Shown piece after piece: positions 11,836 through 23,677 of a stretch of DNA of 64,000 bases. The translations under genes were made by a program, and so were the position numbers. Positions within the stretch are counted from its first letter, which is position 1; each line of letters begins with the position of its first letter. The notes under the pieces were generated by a model. The model searched no databases and had not been told where the DNA came from. It saw nothing but the letters and a program-made list of their open reading frames with translations. The DNA is from Dolomedes plantarius (lineage: Eukaryota; Arthropoda; Arachnida; Araneae; Dolomedidae), in assembly GCA_907164885.2 (NCBI GenBank), contig OU015496.1, forward strand, positions 101,050,132 to 101,114,131, in the 5' to 3' direction.

Positions 11836-12595
11836 CAGGGTGGTCATAAAAAAAAACTTTGCCGATATATGGACCTCTAGCGGCTGTTCCGTTCAACCGT
11901 TCGAGATGAGATTTCAGATATAGTTATTCAGTGGTATGAGCTCGGGATTCTGTGAACGGCAACCAAGTGGCGCTCAAGATTACGGTTATATGTATAGAAA
12001 CTCGAAATTTCCGAAAGGCAACACACACTTTTTTCCGTCGCAAATTGCTCAGCGCATGCGAAAAACCTTAAAAAGCGTTGGAATGGTACGTGTATCACAA
12101 AAAAACGGACGCGTTATGCACGCACAAAAACAGCTCTTCGAACGGCCTGTGATGGCACCCATGTGGAAAATGTGTAATCCAAATAAGAGTTTTCTTTTGT
12201 CCGATCTGTGTTGTCATCAGTGATTGGTGTCTTGCCTTTGTCATAAGCAAATTTCCTCCATGCGCCCCGATCTTGTTTTGGTTGGACGTTCGCAGAGCTG
12301 GTTTTTGTGCGTTCATAACGCGTCCGTTTTTTGTGATACACTTACAGTTCTCACGCTCTTTAGGGTTTTCGAATGCGATGAGAATTTTGCGACGGGAAAA
12401 AGTGGGCGTTGCCATTCGAAAATTTCGAATTTCTGTACCTGTAACCATAACCGTGAGCGCCATTTTGTTGCCGTTCACAGAATCCCGGGCTCATACCTCT
12501 GAATAACTATATCTGAAACTATATCATCTCGATCGGTTGAACGGAACAGCCGCTAGAGGTCTATATATCGGCAAAGTTTTTTTATGACCACCCTG
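11836..12595. mobile_element. Long-arm foldback MITE, copy 1
   Basis: CAGGGTGGTCATAAAAA opens the left arm and its complement closes the right arm, each bordered by TA. The arms (about 290 bp each) are near-identical inverted repeats and the spacer is about 170 bp (12130-12300). The sister copy at 29658-30410 carries the spacer in the opposite orientation. No transposase is encoded; the frames seen in both arms are mirror images of each other. Confidence 0.85.
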
Positions 12596-13995
12596 TATTT
12601 AGAGATCAATTTTTTGTGTAGACTAAAACTTTTCTTTTTTAGGAAATAAATTCTCATCGGTTATCAAATTGGCTGTCGCCAACCGATTGTTCAATTCACT
12701 CGGTTAGATTGTGTAGTACTGAAAATAACATCCTTTAACAACTATTTCAAATTATTAAAGTTTAGTTCCGAATATGTTTTAAAATGAAAAGTTTACAATC
12801 GTAAGCCTATATTCATCCGCTAACGCTTCTCCTGCTCGTATTTTTTCTAGGAATTTAGCAATCAGTACAGTCGTCAATTGGTGAGATTCCACCCCAGTAA
12901 TTGCTGTTGGTAGAGGGTGGTGTATAACAATCCAAACTCAGCAGTAGCCCTATTCGACACGTAATTACCTGCAAAATCAGCATTAAAGTGCTGCATAAGC
13001 CCTTTTAACAGAGAGACGATAATTAGACACTTGTCAAGATCAGAAATAGAGGCCTTCTATTTATTTCATCTGATTTGTTTAGATAGGGGTGTATAGTGTA
13101 GCAGGCTACCTCGTAGTGCACCCTGGTTCACGTTAAATCTGCTACAGGTTTACAGCTCTCCAAGCACTTTTAAGTATAAGAGAGCCCGTGGTCTAATGGC
13201 CTAGTGGCCAAATGAATCGCATTTGTAAAGTTAAATAAAGTTGTTTAGTTTGAAATTGATAGCATAAATTATCGCTTCATGGTACTGTAGTTTAATTTCG
13301 GATATGTTTAAAAATTTTAAATTGGCACTACTATGCCTATTTTCTACGTCTCATATCCGCCGTTCATCTATTTTTTCATAGATCTAACAAACTCGTTCTT
13401 TCGCCAACTTCCGAGTTTCCACGTTAATAACAGCTGTCAGTTACAGGTGGTTGATGATGGTGATCACAAACTACTTCGACTTGGTAATAACTTAACTACC
13501 GCCAAAATCACTTGTAAAGCGACTTAGAAGTGTGAATTTTTCCCCCTTTTTAATTTTGAAAAATTGTTCTATCGCCATCAGGCGGGATTTCACATTAACA
13601 GCAGCTGTCGGTTATAAGTTGGGATAACCGACTTCTATGGCTCGGTAGTAAACACTACTCCTGTCAGATTCACTTGGTAAAGCCACGTGACAGTATTAAC
13701 TTGCTTCCTTTCTTTTTTTTTTTGTCTTAGGATTTAGTTAATTCTTTCTATTACCAACTGATGATATTCTGTGCCCTTAACAGCTGCTGGTATTAATTCA
13801 CATCTAATTACCAAGTAACCCTAGTCCAGTCAGAAACATTTATAAAAGTCTCGTGGTAAAAGTTGGACAACATTTTTTACTTGGTCTTATTTAACTAACT
13901 CTTCCTATTGCCAACTCGTGAGATTCCGAGAGTCGGAAAAGTCATGACGCATTTTTTCTATGTTTTTCAAAGCTTATTTATTTATATAAGGAACA
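12596..13995. other. Anonymous DNA, with internally similar blocks
   Basis: No gene recognised. Segments near 12850-12960, 13400-13480, 13560-13650 and 13740-13830 repeat short phrases such as 'aacagctg(c/t)' and 'cgccaactt', which may be a decayed tandem array with a period of roughly 160-180 bp. A possible A-box-like stretch at 13186-13215 has no B box. Confidence 0.35.
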
Positions 13996-14009
13996 AAGAT
14001 AAATCAGTG

Positions 14010-14402
14010 TATATATATTGGCCGTTTTGTGCGATAACCTTTCGTCATCTTTCACGGAGTTGCATAAATCTTTCTTCATAGAAGGACCTGGCGTAATCGG
14101 TGAAAAACTGAACAAACGGCTGATTTACAGCCTCATCTCAATTGAACCTTACATCCCGCCAGGAGTTTTGAAGAGAGCGAAACAAGTGGAAGTCTGACGC
14201 TTCAAGGTCTGGCGAGTAAGGTGGGTGTCGCAACACATCCCATCCGAGCTCCAACAATTTCTGACGGGTGATCAAACTTGTGTGTGGTCGAGCATTGCCA
14301 TGATGGAACACAACTCCTTTACGATTAACGAGCTCTGAACTTTTCTGGATGATGGATTCGTTCAAAGTGTCCAACTGTCTACAGTGCACATTCGAAATGA
14401 TT
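14010..14402 (-). pseudogene. mariner transposase C-terminal half, inactive
   Basis: The minus strand reads as the second half of a mauritiana-like mariner transposase: NVHCRQLDTLNESI, FHHGNARPHTSLITRQ, LRHPPYSPDLEASDFHLF, and a tail near YEERFMQLRER. In active relatives the second catalytic residue is the Asp of HHDNARPHT; here it is Gly. The third Asp (SD of EASDFHLF) is present. A stop follows FN near 14138 and the rest continues beyond it, so the copy is dead. The upstream half is absent: at about 14403 the sequence passes into 'GGTGCCCGGTATAAAGG' and a TA microsatellite. Confidence 0.85.
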
Positions 14403-14424
14403 GTTGAGCCCTTTATACCGGGCA

Positions 14425-14427
<3 letters not shown>

Positions 14428-14480
<53 letters not shown>
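14428..14480. repeat. (TA)n microsatellite
   Basis: About 50 bp of TA directly adjoining the truncated mariner remnant. Confidence 0.95.
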
Positions 14481-14484
<4 letters not shown>

Positions 14485-15070
14485 ATAGAACGCTTTTGTA
14501 TAGCTGTTCTCAAATGTCGTCCACATAATTTCAATAAATTTAAACGCATCAGTGCTGCATGATCTAGAAGTGCTGGCTTTGTAATTTGAATGACGAACTA
14601 TTAGGGATGTATTATAAGGGATTAACTGTCTATTTACTTCTGTTGAAAACCAGACGTTACATCGGTCAGGATCAGAAAGAAAAAGGGAGAGCGGCAGATG
14701 ATTTTTATGTTCTCACTGTTCATAAAGTCTTGCCTTTCTCAGTCAACATACAACTTTGTATGGTCGATTTGAAAGTGAAAGCAATCTTTCAACTTCGTAT
14801 ACGATGCTCAGCGAGAGTGCAGAAGATCTCAAATTAGATCCCGCACTCAGCCAAGTTGTTTTGAAAAAATGAGGAAAAAATGCGAGCGAGTACGTAATAC
14901 ATATAGCAGGGGCAGGCAAGATAAGAAATGTTAAGAGCTATTTCGGAATGTCTACATACTTAGAAGAGCCAAAAACAGAAAATAAGATTAAATTTGATAC
15001 CCCCCAAAAATTAAGAGGTGATTTTATCTAATGTGTTTATTAAATATATCATTTTTTAGTTGTTGGAATA
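14481..15070. other. Anonymous DNA
   Basis: Includes an 83-codon frame at 14586-14837 (+) with no recognisable family. Confidence 0.4.
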
Positions 15071-15072
15071 AT

Positions 15073-15214
15073 TAATGATTCGAAATTATTAAATTGGTTT
15101 TAATAGCTATAACAATTAATTTTCTTTTACCGAAGAAAAATTAATTATTATAGCTATTTAATAATTAATATTTGAATCATTTGACAAAATCATTTGTTTT
15201 GCCAAATGATTCAA
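15073..15214. repeat. Two adjacent imperfect palindromes
   Basis: 15075-15125 pairs imperfectly with 15137-15182 ('aatgattc...' arms around 'tagctata'). Immediately next, 'aatcatttgacaaaa' pairs with 'ttttgccaaatgatt' (15175-15214). Possibly a small MITE; no target duplication found. Confidence 0.5.
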
Positions 15215-15337
15215 ATCTGACATATTATGAGTTGTTGCAGTTCGTAACAATTCAGTCAAACGTTGATTTATCAACATTGAGCTTTGTTAATTCCTTATAA
15301 ACCTAAATGATACAAGGATTTACAGCTATGCGTTGTC

Positions 15338-15612
15338 GGCCCGACGTAGCCTAGCGGCAGCGCGTTGGGTTTGGAACTGGGATTGCTCGCTTAGAATCCC
15401 GACGAACACCATTAAATATCTTCGTGTCTAGGCCGGGTATGGGCACATTAAATACGTAGACCGGAAAGTCCTTCTACGTGGTCAGAGAGGATAGGAAAAG
15501 GTACAATCTCACCACATATCACCCCTGGGGGGGAGGGGTTCTAGTTTAAAATTGAAGCGGTACGGGGGGGTGTTGGTTTACCTGTACGGTGCCCCTACTG
15601 AAAGCAACGAAT
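15338..15612 (+). repeat. SINE family B copy with an A-type 3' end
   Basis: tRNA-like head CGTAGCCTAGCGGCAGCGCG (15344-15363), degenerate B box near 15392, then the family B body with 'ACCGGAAAGTCCTTC' (15459-15473) and 'TCACCCCTGGGGG'. The last 50 bases (about 15562-15605) resemble the end of SINE family A at 20.6 and 34.0 kb ('CACCTATA.GGTGC.CCC' type), so it looks mosaic. Confidence 0.7.
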
Positions 15613-16592
15613 GATTCTTGCGGATTGTTTACGAATGTCGTCAGTGACAAGTGTCCTACATTGTCAAACAAACAGCAATGAGTTGTACCTAAAAATGGAT
15701 ATCATTCGACATGCCGCTAATTTTAATTCTGGGTATTTTGATTTTGGCACAAGTTCCCAAAATTCTTAAATTAGTTTTAATAGCTTAAGTGATAAAGACA
15801 TCACTTGCAATCCGCAGTTTGGCTTCCCTTGGCATATAGTTTTAATATCATACTAGTAAACGCAATAATGTGCGTTTTATTCCGCTAAGATCCAAAAACT
15901 TTCTTTTGATTTTTAATATGGAATAAGGATATCACATTCGTTTACAATTTAATAAAACATTATTCTCTTTTTCAGAGGAGTTATGCAATTTCATTTCCCA
16001 GCGGCAGGAAGGTAAATATTCCTATCTGCGTCGTTATCTTAAAGAGACATATTCCCTTTTGTGTTTACAATAGACCGAATCAGATAATAAGATGTATTTA
16101 AACGCTACAGCAAATAAATTAGGTTCTTAGCTTGTACGCAATCGCTGGAACAAAAGATTAACTCACTGCAAAGGTACGAGACAAATGAGCATTTTCTTGG
16201 GAAAATGCGAGGGATGAATATTCTATTTCATATCTAATTCAGCATATCGCGGCAGCATTGTGTTCGTTTCAATCTGCAGTTGCTTTATCGAGCATAACGC
16301 AGCAGTAACTGAGCCAAACAAAGGTTTTAGTAGAACACGTTCTCCTAAATTAACTTTTATATTTATTGTTCTCATGAATATTCGGGATATGCTTGACTGG
16401 TCATATAAGCTTTTGACATACGGCATTCAATACAATGTCTTCTTGGACGAAAAGAAATTTTTTCACTGTCCATTATGTCAGATATAAACATCACCCTATA
16501 TTTTGCATATAATTTTCGTATGCGTTGAAGTTAGTTTGATTTCATAGAATCTGGGATAGAAATTGTAGTCATTAGAATTTATTATTTTCTAT
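15613..16592. other. Anonymous AT-rich DNA
   Basis: No gene or repeat boundary recognised. The overlapping 67- and 75-codon frames at 16223-16487 have no family resemblance. Confidence 0.4.
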
Positions 16593-18450
16593 CTATTCTA
16601 AAAAAAAGTAACTCCCGCTGCCGCTGTCAAAAGCTTGTCACGCTATCTCCTCCGAAACCGCTGGGGGTATGTGGTCGAGAGCGATACCAATGGATGCAGA
16701 AAAATTGGGGGACCAAAGTTAGACATGTCTTATCTTCGTCGAACTTTTTCGAAGTTTTTTTAAAATTTTATGTTTTGTGGGAAAATATTGACTTTTTCAT
16801 CTTTAGATTACGATAACTCGCCAAAAAATGATCGTAGAATTTTGATCTTTTTACAATCTAAGACTACAGACATTTTTTCTTTCAAACTAGACCTCATTTG
16901 TTTAAAAATATTTTAAAATAGACTAATATTTTCATCAAAAAATGAAACACAGTTTTTCAAGAAATATCGTCCCCTATGTAGATGTAATATCGAAAATATT
17001 TACATTATCTGGAAGCTGAAAGCTTTCTTATTCATATAAACCTCATTTCAAGTCTATATGTTAAATTTTCGATTTTCAATTGAATTTTAAAGCTGATAAT
17101 TCAACAGTGATGAAACGCCCTTCGCATTAAGGGTGACAACAGTAAATGGATGGAAGCTGTTACATTGCCCGAGAATCACCTCTATGTACCTCGCTATTAA
17201 CCATAACAGAAGAGCGAGCGTAGCGAGCCTAGGGGCGAAGTCCCTAGTGTCTTAAAAAAAAGTTGGTAATAAAATTTGATAGTAAACTTATTACCAACTT
17301 GCTGTTAAATACAGTCCAATGTATGTCATTGTACTGTAGTAGCGTGTTTATACGAGTACATACCAGTGCTTTTGAACAGGTAATTCTGAATTGTTAAGCA
17401 TTGTGTTTATACATGTATATTATGTATTCTGAAACAAGGAAATTAATGGCTCCTTAACCATTAGGGTACACATGGTTCCACATACCAGTGCTTTTGAACA
17501 GGTAATTCTGAATTGTTAAGCAATGTGTTTATACATGTATATTATGTATTCTGAAACAAGGAAACTAATGGTTCCTTAACCGTTAGAATTTATTATTTTG
17601 TCTTAAACTAGGGGCTTCGCCCCATGACTTTCTACGCTCGCTCCTCTGTTATGGTTAATAGCGAGGTACATAGGGGTGATTCTCTGGCAATGTAAAAGCT
17701 TCCATCCATTTAATGTTGTCACCCTTAATGCGAAAGGCGTTTCATCACTGTTGAATTATCAGCTTTAAAATTCAATTGAAAATCGAAAATTTAACATATA
17801 GACTTGAAATGAGGTTTATATGAATAAGAATGTAAATATTTTCTTTGTGAGATAAAAACTCGAGGAGCATCGATATTACATCCACATAGGGGACGATATT
17901 TCTTGAAAAACTATGTTTCATTTTTTGATGAAAATATTAGTCTAATTTTGAAATATTTTTAAACAAATAAGGTCTAGTTTGAAAGAAAAAAATTTCTGTA
18001 GTCTTAGATTGTAAAAAGATAAAAAATTCTATGATCATTTTTTGGCGAGCTATCGAAATCTGAAGATGAAAAAGTCAATATTTCTTGAAATACTGTGTTT
18101 CATTTTTTGATGAAAATATTAGTCTGTTATAAAATATTTTTAAACAAATGAAATCTAGTTTGAAAGAGAAATGTTTGCAGTCTTACACTGTAAAAAGATC
18201 AAAATTCTACGATCATTTTTTGGCAAGTTATCGTAATCTGAAGATGAAAAAGGTCAATATTTTCCCACAAAACATAAAAAAAAACTTAAAGTCCGACGAA
18301 GATGAGACATGTCTTACTTTGGTCACCCCATTTTTCTGCATCCATTGGTATTGCTCTCGACCCCATACCCCCAGCGGTTTCGGAGGAGATAGCGTGACAA
18401 GCTTTAGGTACACCCGCAGAGGTAGCGGGTGTTACTTTTTTTTAGAATAG
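16593..18450. mobile_element. 1.86-kb foldback element with ~650-850-bp arms
   Basis: CTATTCTAAAAAAAAGTAAC at 16593 is matched by its complement ending at 18450. Left arm 16593 to about 17250 and right arm about 17605-18450 are inverted copies, roughly 85-90% alike by eye. The right arm is longer because about 160-170 bp is duplicated in tandem (about 17925-18085 and 18090-18260). The loop (17250-17605) holds a roughly 120-bp tandem duplication. No transposase is recognisable. If transcribed, the arms would form a long hairpin RNA. Confidence 0.8.
17361..17588 (+). repeat. ~120-bp tandem duplication in the foldback loop
   Basis: Two copies beginning 'taccagtgcttttgaacagg' start at about 17361 and 17481 and differ at only a few positions. 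Confidence 0.9.
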
Positions 18451-18974
18451 AGAGAAAAGTTGGTAGCAAAATTATGTAGCATAAACTTCTTCGTGATATT
18501 CAGCCAAATGTAGATTAGATTCTTTTAAAAATAAATTATAGCAAACTTTTTTCTTTTCAGTCTTTTATGTTTAACTGTATATTCCGTGTCTGTGAGATCT
18601 CCAAACGATGACGTAAATTACAATGGCCACTATACGCTGTTTAATAGAATGCATTAATAGAAGGAATTTATTCGATAGAATATTTCTCCTCAGATGCATT
18701 TAAATATTTTCACCTTTTTGTTCTATATCTGTCGTTCTCTTATCCGCTATTATAATAATGCCCTTACATGAACTACGTTTCTTCACTCGTTTTGTTCAAA
18801 ATATTCCATTAATTCTTTTATGCAATACAACTTATTGTACATTGATATATCTATTTCTCTACTGATCTCTCAATCTCAGGGCAGGTTCAAGAGTATGCGG
18901 TACTCCCTGCCACACCAACAGATGGCGCCCCTTTTCTATGTGAAGATTTCTGATGTTATTGATGAGTAATACTT
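18451..18974. other. Anonymous AT-rich DNA
   Basis: Nothing recognised between the foldback and the tRNA-like segment. Confidence 0.4.
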
Positions 18975-19040
18975 TTAAGGGATTCGAATCCAGCCCCATG
19001 TTGTAGTACTGCGTCGCTAACCAAAAGACAAGTGGGCGGA
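18975..19040 (-). repeat. tRNA-like SINE head or tRNA pseudogene
   Basis: On the minus strand 'TTGGTTAGCGACGCAGT' acts as an A box and GGATTCGAATCC as a B box about 30 bases later. Acceptor-stem pairing is poor and no SINE body was identified. Confidence 0.45.
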
Positions 19041-19109
19041 AAAAAATTTAAAAAAATTTAAAAACTTTTTTAACTGGTGAATAAGTACAGAAAAAGTACA
19101 GAATAAGTT

Positions 19110-19557
19110 CAGTAAACCTCGTTTATCTGGATCTGATTTGTAGGCATTTTTTAAAAATTTAATGGTCACATTAGATAATAATTTTTAACTGTGATAGCAA
19201 GAACGTAACTATGAGTACGCCAAATATTCGATTTTGAGTTTGATTCAATGTACAGTTGCAGCATAGATTGTACAATAAATTATGGTAATAAAATGCTTTT
19301 TTGTTGAGTTTAAGAAAGCTTTACTAGAGTGTCACAGGACGTTGACGTGGATTGACCCGGAAAGTTATTTTTATATTTTTTAATGTCTTTTAACCAGTAC
19401 TATGTAATTTTGTTACAAGCCATAGTTTTTTATCACAATAAACGGCGAGTCTGCTTAGTTAAGGATTTTGTTTTGCTTGTTACCCATATTACCCGGATTA
19501 TCCGGATTTTCGATTATTTGGATTGCCTATAGTCCCAGTTGTCCGGAAGTTTTACTG
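19110..19557 (-). mobile_element. Tigger-type MITE, copy 1
   Basis: Ends CAGTAAACCTCGTTTATC and, inverted, CAGTAAAACTTCCGGACAAC. TA follows the right end. The interior ('gatagcaagaacgtaact', 'gcttagttaaggattttgtt') is shared in reverse orientation with 23224-23656. CAGTAAAACCTCGTTTATCC is a familiar Tigger/pogo terminal type. No coding capacity. Confidence 0.8.
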
Positions 19558-19738
19558 TACTTCTTTTTTAGGGAAAAATAGAAATGTTTATTAAATTATG
19601 TAAATTTAGATAGAGTGCTAGCATAATAATACTCCGAAAAATTTATATAATGGGAAAGAATATCCCAATTAAATGGTGAGAAGTGACAATATATACTGAA
19701 GTGCTAGAATAGCTGGGATAGACGATCACTTTTGAATG

Positions 19739-19989
19739 ATGAGGCGGTGAAAGGCAAAGTGGTGTAAGTCAGTAAGTCAAGTGGTGCAAGTCCAAAGAGC
19801 TTTGCTGCAAAAACTACAAAAAATTCTACTAAAAATTGAACAAATTATAATTCATAATGATTATTATAATATTTAAAATAATAATTATTTGCAATTCCGC
19901 TATAAATTGAACATGGATATTACATTTTTGCCCTCAAATAAAAAAAGTTGAAAATGTGACTTACACCACTTTGCCTTTCACCGCCTCAT
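19739..19989. repeat. Small element with 33-bp perfect inverted repeats
   Basis: ATGAGGCGGTGAAAGGCAAA (start of the left arm, 19739-19771) is repeated exactly in inverse form at 19957-19989 over 33 bases. The interior is very AT-rich. Perfect arms suggest recent activity or gene conversion; no target duplication was obvious. Confidence 0.7.
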
Positions 19990-21894
19990 ATGTAGCAATA
20001 CTCACTTTCTCATAAATGATTTTGTCCGCATGCGGCATATATAGAGCGACAGACATTTTTAGATGCTTAAAAAGCTGACTGAGAGGTGAGCAAGGCAGGC
20101 GATCATGTTTTAGGTGAATTTCAACGAGGTATGATAGTTGGTACTCGTGCGTTGAGTCATGGCATTTCGGAGATACAGGCAAAGTTTAGATTTTCAACCT
20201 TGATCATTGCAAGGGTGTACCTCGAACAGAAGAATTCCGACAAAACATCGAACCTACTTCAATAGTATGGCCGCCGAAAGACTCTGGTTGATCGTAACCG
20301 GAGTCGTTTTGCCGACAGTCATATCAAGTGGAAGGAGTGCAACATCGGCACAAATAACATCGCAGTTTAAGGGCGGTGGTGGCCCAGTTGGCAAAGGCAG
20401 CGGGCCAGTGATGTGATCACCACTGGTTTGGTGCCCGTCGCTGACAAATCCGCTGCCATGTTCACTAATGTTGGCCGGTGCACGTGAAATCTGCCGTGGC
20501 TGGTATGTCCTCCTTTGTTCTCAAATTTACCTCTGGAGGTGCGGGGTCAAGTATTCCGGTCTCGTCACTCGACGCGGTTTTAAATTACAGGACCGGCTTG
20601 TAGGGGGTAATGCTGGCTACCTATAGGGTGCCCCCTTAATGGCCAGCAGTCTCGCCCTTTTGCTGAGAACTAATGACGTCATAGCCAACGGTGATGTAAG
20701 GCCGGGCGCAAGTTGAGACGCAGCTGGGTGAGGTGGGGTGGGGTGACTCACTGTGAGATTCTGTGAAACAAAGAAGGACACCGGATGTTGGAACGCAGGG
20801 TCCGGTGACACAGCTTGAGAGCGCCCGTGAGCTGCGGAGGTTTGTGGTCGTGCCGCAGAATGTCACTAGTGACTATGACCTGCGAGTGAAAAGTTGCGTT
20901 GAATGTGAAGTCCACGATGGAGGAAAAATTAATACAGGCAGTTCGAGGGAGATCAGTACTATACGATACGTCACATTATGACTAAAATTGTTGATTTGTG
21001 AAGAAATAGTCCAAGAAATTGGAATGAAATCTGCTGAGTTTTTATAATAATTTTACTTAAGATTAATTTATTTGAAGTGTACACGGGAAAACGGTTGCTC
21101 TTTTCAATTAAAAGTATTTCTTCAATTAGTTTGCTTACAATGTATTCAATTTGTTCTCATGTAAATTCATCCTTTTGGACTACTACCGATTTCCGCTGCA
21201 CCTTTTATTTGTTTTAGATAACATTTTATGGACAGCAGATTTTCGGCGAAAACAAAACTGCTTTGTAGGTATATTTCTTTATTTTCTATACAGATGTGTG
21301 TCATAGTTAGTATAATAAATGACAAGAATTATTTAGTTGAAAAGATGTAGATTTGTAATTAAAAATAAAATGAACACGTAATCTTGAACTTTAATTTCAA
21401 CTTCTACAAATATTTTATAATCATGTACAGTAAAATTATAACATTGCTCCATGTTACGTACAGACGATTCGAAATGATGCATTTTCTCGGAATGATTTTA
21501 TTTACTAGGAACTACCAATTAGTTACGTTCCTCTTTAACATGTTTTTCCGTTCGGAGGTAGGTATTAAAATTTTTCCGAAAGAAACTTTATCTAACCGGA
21601 ATTTTAAAAGTAACATTAATTTAAATTTAAATGATTGAGAAAAGAAAGGTGTTACAACATTAAAAAATAAGCATTAAAAAATGTATTATATTTATTAAAA
21701 AGTATAAATATATAATGCTTTAAAGATTAATTTTTATAGTTTAATTATTATACATTCTCAGCACTTTCCATTCAACACGCAATCTCTCTGCCAAGGAACT
21801 GAACCTCCGGGTGAATTAAAGTATTCCGTGAACTTTTGACGAATCCAAAACGCTTAAGATCCACTTCGAATGATTTGATGCAGTGGACGTAATT

Positions 21895-22470
21895 GATACT
21901 GTGGCAAAGCCTATTCGGTGATATCACCTCCAGTTTGCAATACTGCAGAATTTCTCAAATAGTTGTGCAGGAAACAAGATACTTTTGCAATTTTTACTAC
22001 AGTGCTTACTTTACATTCAAAAGGTGAACGAAAAACATGAAAACGTGAAGCAAGAATACCAAAAGAGCACTCCACAACTTGCCTATCCCGCGAAATAGTT
22101 TACACCGTGGGTGTCAAACTCAAAGGCTAACTTGGGCCAAACAAACAAGGTTTAACTATAGGTGGGCCGCAAAAAAATCAATATTAATAGAAACGTATGT
22201 ATATTTACCTAATTACAGTATATTCAACATAAATATACGCATTTTGTTTAATAATAGCAGAAAAAGAGTATAATTAAAAAACATTCAGTGAATTCTTCCT
22301 ATCTTATTATAATTCTGCGTCGGTTATTTTATTATATATTATTGTGTGCCAATATATTGGCCGGGCCGCAAAAATGTTCGTCGTGGGCCGCAAGTTTGAC
22401 ACCCCTGGTTTACACGGTAATAATTTCTATATTTTTCATTAGAAAATTCATTCTTGAGAATGAATTCTCC
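21895..22470 (-). pseudogene. Harbinger transposase remnant (DDE_4-like)
   Basis: On the minus strand, after removal of the nested MITE, the frame shows VVECSFGILASRFHVF, FECKVSTVVKIAKVS and CFLHNYLRN, the typical C-terminal block of HARBI1-like nucleases that carries the last acidic residue (the Glu of VECSFGI). An in-frame stop follows DITE near 21915. The N-terminal part of the nuclease and the Myb-like partner protein were not recognised, so coding capacity is lost. Confidence 0.75.
22106..22407. mobile_element. hAT-type MITE nested in the Harbinger element
   Basis: Ends CGTGGGTGTCAAACT and, from the right, CAGGGGTGTCAAACTTGCGG; an 8-bp duplication GTTTACAC lies at 22098-22105 and 22408-22415. 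Both features are typical of hAT. The element is 302 bp and non-coding. Confidence 0.88.
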
Positions 22471-22791
22471 GTACGTCTTTCTTTTCTTTAGATAATTGCT
22501 TTTCGGAAGCTTTTCACGAAGTAATGTTGAAATTACTTGGTCTTCGAATTCATCGGAATCAGATTCCGAACTTAGTTATGATTGTATATACATTGCCATC
22601 GCGCACATTTTCGTTTAAACACCCTCATTGGCACGCAGTTGAGATAGAACTGCTTCCCAATTTTCGCTCTCCCTGCGCGCAGTTGATTGAATCCTGCTTC
22701 CCTTCTTCACCTCACCTCACCAAGCTGCGTCTCAACTCGCGCCCGGCCTAATAAAAAAAAAAAAAAAAAAAAAAAAAACATCGCAGTTTAA

Positions 22792-23223
22792 TGCTGGGGC
22801 CTCTACTAACATTAGCGGGAGGACTGTAAAATGTTCATAGCATCATATCGGCTTTAAAAGTCGATGCCCAACGATGTATTGGGTGAGTATCAGAGTTTTT
22901 CTGGCACTTCAGTGTATATTTGTGAGAATAAAATTATGTGTAAAATGTTTCTCGAAGTGAGCCAGAAAAACTCCCAGTTAAAAGACGCCAAGCAAAGCAA
23001 TTATTCCCACTGTAGTTTTGTATCATATTATTTTCAAAAAAGAATAACATAAACTTTAAATTAATATTACTTTTGTTTGGCTTTTGATTTCATTATATAT
23101 AATTTCTCTTTTACTCAGTTTATTAAAAACACAACTGAGCTGGATTAAGAGAACTGATTCGTAGATCAAAGGTACTTTTATTCTTAAAATGCCAAAATGT
23201 TATAATTTAAGAATGTAAAAGTA
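22792..23223. other. Anonymous DNA
   Basis: This is the far flank of the nested SINE. A 62-codon frame at 22864-23052 has no recognisable family. Confidence 0.4.
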
Positions 23224-23656
23224 CAGTAAAACCTCGTTTATCCGGACTAACTGGGACCATAGGTAGTCCGGATAATCCGGGTACTATGGGTAATAAGCAA
23301 AACAAAATCCTTAGCTAAGCAGACTTATCGTTTATTACTATAAAAAACTTATGTTTTGAAACAAAATTACATAGTATTGTTTACAAGACATTAAAAATAT
23401 TAAAAAAACTTTTCACATTATTTCTTAACAAAGAATTGGTAAGTCTAGTAAAGCTTTCTTAAACTCAACAAAAAGCATTTTGTATTACAATATTTTATTG
23501 TACAATCTACGCAGGAACTGTACATTGAATCAAGCTAAAAAGCGACTGTTTGGCGTACTTGTAGTTACGTTCTTGCTATCATAGTTAAAAATTGTTATCT
23601 AATGTGAAAATTAAATAAAAATAACGTCTGCAAATCGGATAAACGAGGTTTTGCTG
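23224..23656 (+). mobile_element. Tigger-type MITE, copy 2
   Basis: Ends CAGTAAAACCTCGTTTATCC and, inverted, CAGCAAAACCTCGTTTATCC, with TA on both sides (23222-23223; 23657-23658). It is a reverse-orientation sister of 19110-19557. Confidence 0.87.
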
Positions 23657-23677
23657 TACCCTTTTTCTTATAATCTA

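Larger units (their letters stand above)
20700..22748 (-). mobile_element. PIF/Harbinger element nested in a SINE
   Basis: Inverted ends GGCCGGGCGCAAGTTGAGAC and, from the right, GGCCGGGCGCGAGTTGAGAC continue for about 45 bp, and TAA is duplicated on both sides (20697-20699; 22749-22751). A 3-bp TWA duplication is characteristic of PIF/Harbinger. A transposase remnant lies on the minus strand at about 21900-22470, and a hAT-type MITE is nested at 22106-22407. Confidence 0.87.
20371..22777 (+). repeat. SINE family A copy, split by a Harbinger element
   Basis: The SINE starts with the family A head (GTGGCCCAGTTGGCAAAGGC, 20379-20398), continues to 20699, is interrupted at 20700-22748, and ends in a poly(A) tail (to 22777). 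A 14-bp direct repeat ACATCGCAGTTTAA flanks the whole (20357-20370; 22778-22791). This proves one retroposition event followed by a nested DNA-transposon insertion just before the tail. Confidence 0.88.

Noticed and set aside
13186..13230. Another SINE head
   Set aside because: An A-box-like stretch is present, but no B box or shared body follows.
18148..18450. A 100-codon open frame in the foldback arm
   Set aside because: The corresponding part of the other arm is not kept open in a comparable frame and no family resemblance is seen.
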